NCBI GenBank assembly: GCA_902806435.1
Contig: CADCWO010000002.1
Coordinates: 1 to 64,000 of the forward strand
Source: an uncultured Synechococcales cyanobacterium
GTDB taxonomy: Bacteria > Cyanobacteriota > Cyanobacteriia > Thermosynechococcales > Thermosynechococcaceae
Reading direction: 5' to 3'
Length of the DNA stretch: 64,000 nucleotides
In this document: positions 19,848-28,508 of the stretch, piece after piece
How positions within the stretch are numbered: the stretch's first letter is position 1
Layout of the letters: every line of letters starts with the position of its first letter
Notes under the pieces: generated by a model
What the model was told of the DNA's origin: nothing
Databases searched by the model: none
The model's input: only the letters and a program-made list of their open reading frames with translations
Position numbers and translations under genes: made by a program

Positions 19848-22800
19848 CTAAACAAACAGGCTCAGTTGAGAACCGTCGACAGTTTTGGTAACTTCGATCC
19901 GGGTTTGAAAGGCTTCCTTCAAGGAGGGCATATGGGTGACAGTGAGAATGCAGGCAAAATCTGGAGCGATCGCATTGATTGCAGCGATCAACCGTTCACA
20001 CCCTTCCGTGTCCTGGGTGCCAAAGCCCTCGTCAATCACCAGCATCTGCAAGTCACTGCCGGTACGCTGGGCCAGCAGCCGTGACAGGGCAAGGCGAATC
20101 GCAAAGTTCACCCGAAATGCCTCTCCCCCAGAGTAGGTTTCGTAGGGCCGTGTCCCCTGGGCATCTGCGATCAAGATATCTAAGGTGTCAATCAACCGGG
20201 TTTTCGGGCTACGACCGGCACGTTGAGTCACGAAATGCACGTGCAGTTGATTGGCGCTGAGGCGAGCTAAAAATTGATTAGTTTCTGCCTCCAGTTGGGG
20301 CAAGACATTCTCAATCATCAGTGCCTGGATGCCATTTTTGCCAAAGGCTTGAGCAAGTTCTTGGTAAACCTGGTACTGGCGACGAGCGGTTTGGAGCTGT
20401 TGCTGTTGTGCTTGCTGCTGCACCTTTAAGATTGTCAATTGTTGTTGTTGTTGTTGAAGACGTCCTAGTTGGGTCATCCTGGCGTCAAGCTGGTTACGTC
20501 GCTGCTGGATCTGTTGCGCTAAAACTGCGATCTGCTCAGCGGTATCAGGGGTTTGGGCGAGTTGATCCTGAAGATTAGCAATTTGCTCTGTGATCGTCGC
20601 TAAATCCTGCGATCGCACCTGCCGGGCTTGATCCAGCTCGTGCATTTGCTGCTCTACTCGGGGGTACTGCTGCTGCGCTTGCTGCAACGCTTGATAGCGC
20701 AACTGCCAGACTTGAGCCTGCCGTATAGCAGTGCGGATAGCATTGTGCTGTTCCAAGCTGTAATCCAGTTCAGCTAACTCGGACTCTAGCTGCTCAATCT
20801 GTTGCTGTACGGCTGAGCTATGAAGCTGCTGCTCCAGGTGGTGGAGTCTGGCCGTCTCAGCATCCAACTCCGGCAACCTGGAGGCTATCTGGGCTTGACG
20901 ACGTTGAGCTTGCTTAATTTCGGCGTGTTTAATTTCCGCCCATCGCCAGTGCTCAACTTGCCCCCGCGCTAGAGCATGGTCTTTTTCGTCGTAGTTAAGT
21001 TTCTGAAGCGTTTGTTCCAGTTGGTGCAGCTCAGCGCGCACAGGGGCGGCGTAGTCTCCGGTGGTAAGGGATCTCTCAACGGCATTAACTTCTGCCCCAA
21101 TTTGGGCCAAAGCTATTTTTAGATTATCGGTTGTCTGCAATTGTTCTTGCAGTTGGCCTCGCCGCTCCAGTGTTAGGTGATAGGCTTTCAGTTCTTGATC
21201 TAAGCGGCGGTACTCACCGCGCAAAACCTGGATTTCGCGCTCCGAGACGGCCATTTGCTCCCGCACTACCCAGATCTGGTTGAGAATTTCCTGTTTCTCC
21301 TTGGCTTGTTTCTGCTGCACCAGCTCCCAATGAGTAGCCTCGAGTGGGCGATCGCACAACGGGCAAAGAGCGTTCGGCTGACCAAGAAACTCCATTTTTT
21401 GCGCTAGTTGCGCTAGCCGAGTTTCGTACTCACGTTGTTGCCCTTGCAACCGCTCCATAAAGCTGCGACGTTCTAAACCTTTTTCCTGCACATGCTGCTG
21501 GTAAACGCGTTTTTTCTCTAAATGGTCAATCTGCTCGGTTACCGTGAGGACAGCCTGCTTGATCTGGGGCTGGCGAGATTGCTGAGCTTGCAACTGCTGG
21601 GCACTGTTGTGGAGTTCTTCCAGGTGGGCATTCAGTCGCGAGGTTTGGTGTTCTAACTGAAGTTGCAACTGCTGCTGACGCTGAAGCAAGGGAAATACCT
21701 GGGTTTGCAGTTGATCTAATTGCTGGAGCTGGGCGCGAGCTGCGTGCAATTTTTCTAGAGCAGCTTCAATATCTAGTGCTTTGCGCAGGATTTGTTGAAT
21801 CTCCTGGGATTGTTGGTGCAGTACTGATCGCTGAGCTTCAACCTGCTGGAGTTGACGTTGCAACTCCTGCTGCTGGGATTGTTGCTGCTGCTGTAAAGTT
21901 TGCTGTCGCTCCTGGGCAACCTGGTAAGCCTGAGATTTAGCAGCCTGAGCTTCTTCTTGCACTTGCAAGCGCTGAAAGCGAGTGAACTCCACCGTAATTT
22001 GATTGGCTTGCTGCAACAGGGTTACCAATCCTTGCTGCTGCTGCTGAGTGGTGCTCCATTGTTCTTGCAGGTGTTGCAAGTCTTGGGTCAGGGCCTGTTG
22101 CTGGTGCTGCTGCCACTGGAGTTGCTGCTGCCAGATTTGTCGCTGTTGTTGCGTTGCTTGTAATGCCTGTAACTGTTCACTGTTGGATTGTTGGAGCAGC
22201 CGCATTTGAGCAAGCGCTGCTTCCAAACTGGCTTGTTCGGTGGTGATCGCCGAGTGCTGCTGCAACTGAACCTCAATCGAGGCAGAACTTTGCTCCAAGA
22301 GCGTAATCTGCCCCTTGAATTGGCGTGAGAGATCTTTGGCTTTCTCTGCTAAAGTATCGTATTCGTCTAGTTTCAGTAGTTCTGATAGAAGTTGCTTGCG
22401 ATCGCTGGGCCGCTTGAGCATGAATTCATCCGCTCGGCCTTGGCGCAAGTAAGCTGAGTTGACAAACGTTTCGTAGTCCAACTTGAGGTGAGACAGAATG
22501 GCTTCTTGGGTTGCCCGCAATCCACGCTCAGTCAAGCTCCGAAAGCCAGTAGGGGTAGCTACTTGAAACTCTAAGCTGCTAGCCTGACCTCGGTGACGAT
22601 TGCGGATAATCCGGTAGGTGTGCTGGTGACTGTTAAAAACAAAGCTAACTTGTGCTTCTTTGGTACCAACGTGAATCACATCTTCTTCTGAGCTAGCCCG
22701 GCTTTGGCCCCACACCGCCCAGGCAATCGCTTCTAAAAGTGAAGATTTTCCCGCTCCATTCGGGCCACAAATTCCGGCAACATGCAGGCCCCGAAAGTCG

Positions 22801-22856
22801 AGGGTTGCTTCTCGGTAACTCAGAAAGTTCTTGAGGGTAAGTTGCTGCGGAATCAT
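19848..22856 (-). CDS. sbcC: SbcC/Rad50-type DNA double-strand-break repair ATPase
   Basis: 1002 residues. N-terminal Walker A GPNGAGKS (31-38) and C-terminal signature YSGGEAFRVNFAIRLALSRL plus Walker B MLVIDEGFGTQD form the ABC ATPase head. Between them lies a long Gln-rich coiled coil with a zinc hook CPLCD near residue 497. The SbcCD nuclease opens hairpins and cuts blocked ends; the SbcD partner is not adjacent. A LexA-type box lies 36 bases upstream of the ATG (22854-22856), suggesting SOS control. The coding strand is dominated by Gln codons, giving CTG/TTG-rich repeats on the plus strand. Confidence 0.93.
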   Translation of the reverse strand: MIPQQLTLKNFLSYREATLDFRGLHVAGICGPNGAGKSSLLEAIAWAVWGQSRASSEEDVIHVGTKEAQVSFVFNSHQHTYRIIRNRHRGQASSLEFQVATPTGFRSLTERGLRATQEAILSHLKLDYETFVNSAYLRQGRADEFMLKRPSDRKQLLSELLKLDEYDTLAEKAKDLSRQFKGQITLLEQSSASIEVQLQQHSAITTEQASLEAALAQMRLLQQSNSEQLQALQATQQQRQIWQQQLQWQQHQQQALTQDLQHLQEQWSTTQQQQQGLVTLLQQANQITVEFTRFQRLQVQEEAQAAKSQAYQVAQERQQTLQQQQQSQQQELQRQLQQVEAQRSVLHQQSQEIQQILRKALDIEAALEKLHAARAQLQQLDQLQTQVFPLLQRQQQLQLQLEHQTSRLNAHLEELHNSAQQLQAQQSRQPQIKQAVLTVTEQIDHLEKKRVYQQHVQEKGLERRSFMERLQGQQREYETRLAQLAQKMEFLGQPNALCPLCDRPLEATHWELVQQKQAKEKQEILNQIWVVREQMAVSEREIQVLRGEYRRLDQELKAYHLTLERRGQLQEQLQTTDNLKIALAQIGAEVNAVERSLTTGDYAAPVRAELHQLEQTLQKLNYDEKDHALARGQVEHWRWAEIKHAEIKQAQRRQAQIASRLPELDAETARLHHLEQQLHSSAVQQQIEQLESELAELDYSLEQHNAIRTAIRQAQVWQLRYQALQQAQQQYPRVEQQMHELDQARQVRSQDLATITEQIANLQDQLAQTPDTAEQIAVLAQQIQQRRNQLDARMTQLGRLQQQQQQLTILKVQQQAQQQQLQTARRQYQVYQELAQAFGKNGIQALMIENVLPQLEAETNQFLARLSANQLHVHFVTQRAGRSPKTRLIDTLDILIADAQGTRPYETYSGGEAFRVNFAIRLALSRLLAQRTGSDLQMLVIDEGFGTQDTEGCERLIAAINAIAPDFACILTVTHMPSLKEAFQTRIEVTKTVDGSQLSLFV

Positions 22857-22891
22857 TTAAGCAACAAAATAGTACGCTTTCAACGTCAACG

Positions 22892-22907
22892 CAGTACATT
22901 TGTACTG
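22892..22907. promoter_or_regulatory. LexA-type operator upstream of sbcC
   Basis: AGTACATTTGTACT at 22893-22906 fits the cyanobacterial LexA consensus RGTACNNNDGTWCB. The inverted arms extend to CAGTACA/TGTACTG (22892-22907). It sits 36 bases before the sbcC start codon, in a good position to block transcription. Confidence 0.7.
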
Positions 22908-23091
22908 TTCTACAGTCTAACGGCTGAAATAAACGCCTGTACAGGGATTACAGCGATAAAACCTCAATTTTGCATTACTTTCTGCCCTAGATGGTGGTTG
23001 GACTGATGGAAATAATCCAACGCTTGTTAACCCTCCATGATGGATATGCACTTTTGGGCTTACTCTAGATTTGCCACTAGTTCAAGCAGTA

Positions 23092-23107
23092 TAGTACATA
23101 TGTACTA
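23092..23107. promoter_or_regulatory. LexA-type operator upstream of an unknown gene
   Basis: TAGTACATATGTACTA is a perfect 16-bp palindrome whose core AGTACATATGTACT fits RGTACNNNDGTWCB. It ends 24 bases before the ATG of the 155-residue gene at 23132. It is a second LexA-type site in the same divergent intergenic region as sbcC. Confidence 0.72.
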
Positions 23108-23131
23108 GTTACTAGAAGGAAAGCGCGGGTT

Positions 23132-23599
23132 ATGACAGTAGCTAAGCAGCAAAGTTCTTGGGACTACGTGTTGTGCAAAATTGACCGTGTTTATAGCGAC
23201 TACCAAGCGGCAGCAGAAAAAAGAAAGCTACGCACCCTTAGAAAACAACGGCGGCAATTGATTAACGCCAAGCCCGCGTTTCAGAGGGAGTTGGACAAAG
23301 CCGTTAGCGCTAAAATGCAAAGAGGCTTGGGGATGGAGGTCGCTGTGGATCAAAAACGACTGCCTCAACTTCACTTACTTGCCCAGTTTGAGTTTTTGGG
23401 AAAGCAGTGGCTGCTCACCAGCAAGAGAACCTTTCTAAAAGACAAATGGCAGTTATCTGTTGACGATCAACTTGTTTTTTCTGATTGCCCAACCAGAAAT
23501 TTAGAAAATCAGCTGTGCTACGCCTTGGGCAAGTACAAACATTCCCTGCGCCACAAGGTTAAAACGCTCACATTTTTACCACTCGCTAAAGCATCTTAG
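23132..23599 (+). CDS. Unknown basic protein with a LexA-type operator
   Basis: 155 residues, no family recognised. The N-terminal third is strongly basic and helical (KRKLRTLRKQRRQL, residues 30-43); the rest has a mixed pattern with FEFLGKQWLLTSKRTF (86-101) and a basic C-terminus. No signal peptide or membrane span. The base content suits nucleic-acid binding, but this is inference. ATG at 23132 has AAGGA about eleven bases upstream. A perfect LexA-type palindrome immediately upstream, and divergence from sbcC, suggest DNA-damage-induced expression. Function unknown. Confidence 0.8.
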   Translation: MTVAKQQSSWDYVLCKIDRVYSDYQAAAEKRKLRTLRKQRRQLINAKPAFQRELDKAVSAKMQRGLGMEVAVDQKRLPQLHLLAQFEFLGKQWLLTSKRTFLKDKWQLSVDDQLVFSDCPTRNLENQLCYALGKYKHSLRHKVKTLTFLPLAKAS

Positions 23600-23707
23600 C
23601 CAGTGCCAGCGGTTGAAGTGCATCAGAATCTCTGTTAGTGACTTGCAGCAGCACTCAATCAACCGCCAAGCCTGTTCCAGCATCAGAACTCTGGTGTTAA
23701 TTAGCAG

Positions 23708-25216
23708 TCAAGCTCCTGGCTCCGGAATGGTGATTTCTATAGGCGTCACGGTGGGTTGTAGTGTAGTGAGTGGAGGTTTAATTGCCTTTTGGTTGCCCAC
23801 CACCAGCGTCACGAGCTGCTCCGGCTTCAGATAGGTTTGGGCAACTCGTTGCACATCCGCAACCGTCGTTGCTTTCACCCCTTGCTGGTAGCGAAAGATA
23901 AAGTCACGTGGGTAGTTGTAGTATTCGTAGCGCATCAGCCGCGATAGAGTTTGACCGGGCGCTTGAAAGTTGAAGACAAAGGCGTTGAGAACTGAATCTT
24001 TGGCGTAAGCCAGTTCGGCTGCCGTAATTTCTGAGGCGCGAAGCTTAGCAATTTCTGCTCGAACTGCTTGGATAAAGGGAACGGTTGCTTCAGAGCGGGT
24101 CTGACCAGCGGTAATAAATAACCCAGGATAGTCGTACTGCGGGTTCCAGGCGGTGTAGACGGAGTAGGCTAAACCTTGGCGCGATCTCAACTGATTAAAC
24201 AGCCGCCCCCCAAACCCATTCAACACACCATTCATCACATCCAGCGCTGGATAGTCAGGATCACTCAATCGTCCGCCGAGGTGACCCATTTCGATGTAAC
24301 TCTGCGTGAGTTGGGGTTGCTCCACCAAAAAAATTCCATCTTGTTTTGCTTGAGATGCTTGGGGTAGGTTGATCGTAGAGGTAGGTTCTACTGACCCTCC
24401 AGGCACAGGTTGCCAATTCGCAAACCGCTTCTGGATTAGCGATCGCATAATTTGAGGATTAAAATCCCCGACGATCCCCAAAATCATGCCCCTGGGATGG
24501 AAGTACTGCCGGTAGAACTGCACTAGATCGTCGCGGTTGATATTATCTAGCGTTGCATACTCCACAGTGCGCGCGTAGGGGCTGGTGGTGCCATAGATCA
24601 GTTTTTGGAATTCACGGGCAGCAATTCCGTTTGGGTCGTCATTGCGTCGGGCGATGCCACCTCGCCCTTGCATTTTGGCTAGCTCCAGCTTTTCCGGGGA
24701 AAATACTGGCTCTTGAATCACTTCGGCAAACAGGTCAAAAACCACCCCTAAATCTTCACTCAAGGCACTAAAGCTAGCACTACCAGAAGTTTTACCTACC
24801 CCGGTTTCTACTGTCGCCGCCTGCTGCTCCAGCAACTCGTTCAACTGGTCAGCGGAGTGTCGTTGCGTTCCCCCAGTTCGTATCACATGCCCCGTCAGCC
24901 CTGCCAAGCCGATTTTGTCTGCCGGTTCCAGGCGATCGCCAGTCCGGAATACAGCAGTACCACTGATCAAGGGAAGCTCATGATCTTCTAATAAATAGAC
25001 CACAATGCCGTTATCGAGTTGGAAGCGATTGTAATTGGGAATTTGAATTTCCGGGGGTGGTCCAAACTGCAACTCGGTGTAGTGTCGTGGTGAAGCTGCG
25101 TTGGCGGGCATCCGCAGCAGGAGAAACAGTAAAGTCAAGAGCACCAACCCAATCAGGTTGTAGCCAATCCGCTTTAGTGATTGGACTAGGGATAGTCTAT
25201 TCTTCAACCACTGCAT
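23708..25216 (-). CDS. M16 peptidase-family protein, inactive partner subunit
   Basis: 502 residues with an N-terminal hydrophobic signal or anchor (about residues 17-40). It has the pitrilysin/insulinase-type fold (LDNGIVVYLLEDHELPLISG; later GGRLFNQLRSRQGLAYSVY) but the zinc-binding HxxEH expected near residue 106 is replaced by GLTGHVIRTGG, so it should not cleave alone. Such proteins usually pair with an active M16 subunit, here encoded one base upstream (25218-26798). Probably a periplasmic or membrane-bound peptidase complex. ATG at 25214-25216. Confidence 0.9.
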   Translation of the reverse strand: MQWLKNRLSLVQSLKRIGYNLIGLVLLTLLFLLLRMPANAASPRHYTELQFGPPPEIQIPNYNRFQLDNGIVVYLLEDHELPLISGTAVFRTGDRLEPADKIGLAGLTGHVIRTGGTQRHSADQLNELLEQQAATVETGVGKTSGSASFSALSEDLGVVFDLFAEVIQEPVFSPEKLELAKMQGRGGIARRNDDPNGIAAREFQKLIYGTTSPYARTVEYATLDNINRDDLVQFYRQYFHPRGMILGIVGDFNPQIMRSLIQKRFANWQPVPGGSVEPTSTINLPQASQAKQDGIFLVEQPQLTQSYIEMGHLGGRLSDPDYPALDVMNGVLNGFGGRLFNQLRSRQGLAYSVYTAWNPQYDYPGLFITAGQTRSEATVPFIQAVRAEIAKLRASEITAAELAYAKDSVLNAFVFNFQAPGQTLSRLMRYEYYNYPRDFIFRYQQGVKATTVADVQRVAQTYLKPEQLVTLVVGNQKAIKPPLTTLQPTVTPIEITIPEPGA

Positions 25217-25217
25217 C

Positions 25218-26798
25218 TTAGGGTTTCTCCTGCTGTGTTTCAGCCAAAGGTAAAATCTTTCCGACTGTGCGGTTCTGGGGCTGGAAGGTTGCTTGAGCTA
25301 CACGTTGGATATCGACAGGCGTAACCGCGGCGATTGCCGTCAACTCTTGGAACAAGTTTCGCCAGCTACCCGTTTTCACTTCATACTCCAACAACAGCTC
25401 TGCCATCCCTTGGTTCGAGTTTAGTGATTGGAGGAGACCTGCTCGGGCCTGGGTTTTTACCCGGTCTAACTCTGGGGCTGACACTAACTGAGTTTTCAAC
25501 CGCTCAATTTCTGAGTGCAATTTGGTACCGACCTCCTCCACCGTTCGATCGGGAGCTGTCAGGGCATAAAATAGGAGTAAGCTAGGATACTTCTCTCCAG
25601 GAAAACCATTGGCCCCGACCGCATTAAGTGCCAATCGCTTTTCGACTAATGATTGATAGAGGCGAGAAGTGCGACCATCCGTCAGGATACCAGTCAGCAT
25701 TTCATAGACGACTCGATCAGGGTGGTTGAGCGCCGGACGGTGGTAGCCCTCAATGTACCAGGGCTGGGAAGGTAGTCGTAGGGTCACCTCTTTGAGCACT
25801 GTTTGCGGTGGTTCCACAGCTGTCACCGGCGCAGGCATAGGTTTAGCTGGGTAGCGGCCAAAATAAAGCTCTGCCAGTCGCTTCACCTCAGCTGGATCAA
25901 CATCTCCTACCACGGCGATCGCTAAATTACTTGGCACGTAATAGGTTTCAAAAAATTTCTGGACATCCTGACGCGTCAAGTTTTGGATGTCCTTAGCGTA
26001 GCCAATGACCGGACGCCGATAGGGATGCACCGTATAGGCTTTGGCTAGGAACGCTTCAATCATCTGACCAATCGGGGAATTATCTGTGCGTAGCCGCCGT
26101 TCCTCTAGAATGACTTCTTTCTCTTTATAAAACTCCCGATATACAGGTTCTAGAAATCGTTCTGACTCCAGAGACATCCATAGCTCCAACTTGTTGGCAG
26201 GAAAGCTGTAGAAGTAACGTGTGGCATCCGTGGAAGTATTGGCATTGAGACCGACCCCGCCGGCTTGCTCGACAATCTGGCCCAGCTCGTTTTGCTTGAC
26301 GTAGCTCGCTGCTTGGGATTCAACTTTGTCAAACTCTGCTTGCAAAGTGGCTACCTTAGCGCTCTCACCTGCTGCTTTGCTAGCCTGAATCTGGGCAAAA
26401 AGTTGGTCTAAGCGGTTGAGTAAGCGCTGCTCAGCTTCGTAGTTCCGGGTGCCAATCCGAGTGGTTCCTTTGAAGGCTAGGTGCTCTAAAAAGTGAGCGA
26501 CACCGGTTTTGCCCTCTGGTTCGTTGGCACCACCAACATCCGCGTAGGTGAGAAAGGAAACGACCGGAGCTTCATGACGTTCTAAAACAATAAACCTTAA
26601 GCCGTTATCTAAGCGGAAATCGGTTACCCGCTTGGCTACCCGGTCTAAGTAGGGCTGAACGGAGTTAGCTGGAGCGGCCGTGGAGGGCTTTGCAGCTGTC
26701 CTCGCCCAGGCCGGAGCTGATATAAACCCTAATCCCAATAGGAGGAGTAGGAAAACTGCACAGTATCGCAGGCGGTTGCTTAGCCCTTGAAGTACCAA
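25218..26798 (-). CDS. M16 zinc peptidase, active subunit
   Basis: 526 residues with a signal peptide ending near APAWA (residue 32). The zinc motif HFLEH is at residues 102-106, with the downstream glutamate region EVILEERR. M16 peptidases cut unstructured peptides in a closed chamber. The start is a TTG at 26796-26798: no ATG or GTG exists before the signal peptide, an in-frame TAA lies upstream, and AGGTG sits six bases before the TTG. First gene of a two-gene operon with its catalytically dead paralogue. Confidence 0.92.
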   Translation of the reverse strand: MVLQGLSNRLRYCAVFLLLLLGLGFISAPAWARTAAKPSTAAPANSVQPYLDRVAKRVTDFRLDNGLRFIVLERHEAPVVSFLTYADVGGANEPEGKTGVAHFLEHLAFKGTTRIGTRNYEAEQRLLNRLDQLFAQIQASKAAGESAKVATLQAEFDKVESQAASYVKQNELGQIVEQAGGVGLNANTSTDATRYFYSFPANKLELWMSLESERFLEPVYREFYKEKEVILEERRLRTDNSPIGQMIEAFLAKAYTVHPYRRPVIGYAKDIQNLTRQDVQKFFETYYVPSNLAIAVVGDVDPAEVKRLAELYFGRYPAKPMPAPVTAVEPPQTVLKEVTLRLPSQPWYIEGYHRPALNHPDRVVYEMLTGILTDGRTSRLYQSLVEKRLALNAVGANGFPGEKYPSLLLFYALTAPDRTVEEVGTKLHSEIERLKTQLVSAPELDRVKTQARAGLLQSLNSNQGMAELLLEYEVKTGSWRNLFQELTAIAAVTPVDIQRVAQATFQPQNRTVGKILPLAETQQEKP

Positions 26799-27003
26799 AT
26801 TTTCACCTCTAGCTGGCTCGGAAGCGGATTATAAGGAGCACTTTAACCAGAATAAAGACCTTTCCACTTCCTGCCCACTAAGTTAGGCGGGTTATTAGCT
26901 AAACGTTGGGAGCGTCTCCCTTGACAATGGCTTAGACGAGCGCAGTGTGATTGATGAAAGTGCTCCAATCCCCAGCCCCAGAATAAGCCGACATCCTACC
27001 AGT

Positions 27004-27033
27004 AAAAAACCCAGTGAAATTGTTCCCACTGGG
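27004..27033 (-). terminator. Rho-independent terminator after csbD
   Basis: Read on the minus strand: stem CCCAGTG/CACTGGG (27027-27033 with 27010-27016), a ten-base loop, then six T residues (27009-27004). It lies about 25 bases after the csbD stop. Confidence 0.9.
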
Positions 27034-27059
27034 TCTAAACCAACAAATTTTTTAGAAAT

Positions 27060-27248
27060 TTATGCCCGGTCTACAATATTTTTTGCTGTATCCTTAATAT
27101 CTTCCTTAACGTGCATGGCAGCAGCTTGGTCTTGCTTTGCTTGACCTTCAATTTTGTCGTCAGGATCACCCGTTAGGTTGCCAAGGGTTTCCTGGGCCTT
27201 CCCTTCAATATTTTTGGCAACTGCTTTTGCTCTATCTTCAATGCTCAT
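27060..27248 (-). CDS. CsbD-family stress protein
   Basis: 62 residues, highly charged and helical. The core AKNIEGKAQETLGNLTGDPD followed by KIEGQAKQ is the CsbD signature. These small proteins are stress-induced in many bacteria; molecular role unknown. ATG at 27246-27248 with AGAGG upstream. A strong terminator follows, so it forms a single-gene unit. Confidence 0.93.
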   Translation of the reverse strand: MSIEDRAKAVAKNIEGKAQETLGNLTGDPDDKIEGQAKQDQAAAMHVKEDIKDTAKNIVDRA

Positions 27249-27296
27249 ACTAACCTCTGCTAGTTATAAGTTTTTCTTTACTATAGCAATCGCTAA

Positions 27297-27980
27297 TTAA
27301 GTCTCTATCTTCCGAGAGGTGTATTTTTTTTTGATGACGTTTAAGTCGTGCGGGGTGTTGCAGTTGAATAGCATTTGTTTGTCCGGCAACCTCAGTTCTT
27401 CGACAGGATGTTGCGCTAACCATGCTTGAAAAGAGCGCCCTCCTTGAGCAATAAAAGCTGTCAGATCAGCTAAACAGTTGCGGTGATAAAAACCGCACAG
27501 GGGTTCCCAGCCCTTGGCATGCCGAGGCAGAAAAGCGATCGCTGCTGAGGAGGAGTTTTGTCCATTGATCCATTTGTGATCCTTCGCTGTCTCTGCCCTT
27601 GCTACGTCTTTAACCCAATGTTGCAAGACCTCGACTTGCAACATTGGCAGGTCACAAGCTAGTAGTAGTACCCAGTCTGTCCGAACTGGGATTAATCCCT
27701 GCGCAAACCCAACCAAGGGCCCATGGGGTATTGGCTGCTCACCATCCTGTTTAAGTAAGGGAGTTTCTTGAACTAGCGTGCAGCGGTTGGGCAGCAAGCC
27801 TCGATATCGTTGCGGCCAGGATGTTACAACCACAACTTCGGAAACACACTCGAGCGCTAGTTGGCAAGTTCGTCGGAGCAACGGCACCCCTTCAAACTGA
27901 ATCAGGGCTTTGTCCTGCCCCATCCGAGAACTCAGACCGCCAGCTAAGACAATGGCAGTGAGTGGTAAGGTATCTCCCAC
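27297..27980 (-). CDS. mobA: Molybdenum cofactor guanylyltransferase MobA
   Basis: 227 residues. The nucleotidyltransferase motif VLAGGLSSRMGQDKALI (residues 11-27) is diagnostic of MobA, which attaches GMP to molybdopterin to make the guanine dinucleotide cofactor used, for example, by nitrate reductase. Further motif LLACDLPML near residue 93. Start is a GTG at 27978-27980 with AAAGG about ten bases upstream. No other molybdenum genes are nearby. Confidence 0.9.
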   Translation of the reverse strand: MGDTLPLTAIVLAGGLSSRMGQDKALIQFEGVPLLRRTCQLALECVSEVVVVTSWPQRYRGLLPNRCTLVQETPLLKQDGEQPIPHGPLVGFAQGLIPVRTDWVLLLACDLPMLQVEVLQHWVKDVARAETAKDHKWINGQNSSSAAIAFLPRHAKGWEPLCGFYHRNCLADLTAFIAQGGRSFQAWLAQHPVEELRLPDKQMLFNCNTPHDLNVIKKKYTSRKIET

Positions 27981-28011
27981 AGCAACAAACCTTTTTCTTT
28001 AATATAAAAAT

Positions 28012-28440
28012 ATGTGTGGAGGATTTACCCTCCGGCACTCAGCGGAAACGATAGCCGAAATATCCCAGCTTAATTAGGTTTTAACTCTATAACCCCGGTA
28101 CAACAGCGCCCCATCAGCTCAAGTGGCGGCAGTACTGGTCAGTAAGGACAGCAAGCATCAGCTTAGACTGTTGCACTGGGGCTTAATTCAGGTCTAGGGA
28201 AAGACCCTAAAACTGCGGTAAAAGTGATCAATGCCAGAGCAGAGACAGTCACCGAAAACTCTTCGTTTTGGGCTGCTTTTAAGTATCAGCGCTCTCTAGT
28301 ACTAGCGGATGGCTTTTACGAATGGCCGGTCGCACCTTAGGTGCGACATGAATGGCCCTTTTAGGGAAGGAGGCAGCCCTACCATATCCGAGAATGCAGA
28401 ATGAAAAACACTTGCCTTTGTAAGACTTTGGGAGCATTAG
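28012..28440 (+). pseudogene. Decayed SRAP (YedK/HMCES-type) gene
   Basis: Translated fragments in several frames spell an SRAP protein in the correct order. MCGGFTLRHSAETIAE starts at 28012 (catalytic Cys2 kept). In the same frame, after TAG at 28075 and TAA at 28090, come PRYNSAPSAQVAAVLVSKDS and LRLLHWGLI. After a frameshift near 28195 come GKDP, INARAETVTENSSFWAAFKY and LVLADGFYEW. Finally QPYHI, RMQNEK, LAFVRLWEH and a stop codon where Trp is expected, then QGPDGQ. Intact SRAP proteins trap abasic sites in single-stranded DNA as protein crosslinks. The copy has at least three stops, two or more frameshifts and a 30-nt insertion. The end is approximate; it abuts the 3' end of the convergent secretin gene. 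Confidence 0.88.
28320..28357. repeat. Palindromic 30-nt insertion flanked by 8-bp direct repeat
   Basis: GAATGGCC occurs at 28320-28327 and again at 28350-28357, enclosing a perfect hairpin GTCGCACC-TTA-GGTGCGAC (28329-28347). It interrupts the SRAP pseudogene exactly after DGFYEW. Removing one 30-nt unit restores the expected spacing to the next SRAP block. Confidence 0.8.
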
Positions 28441-28508
28441 CAAGGGCCTGATGGCCAAGATGACTTCTACGGGTTCGCAGAGATCCGAATAGAAGTTTAG
28501 CCAGAGCT

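Noticed and set aside
19848-22856. CTG/TTG-rich low-complexity stretches inside sbcC as repeats
   Set aside because: They are Gln-codon runs of the coiled coil, not independent repeat elements.
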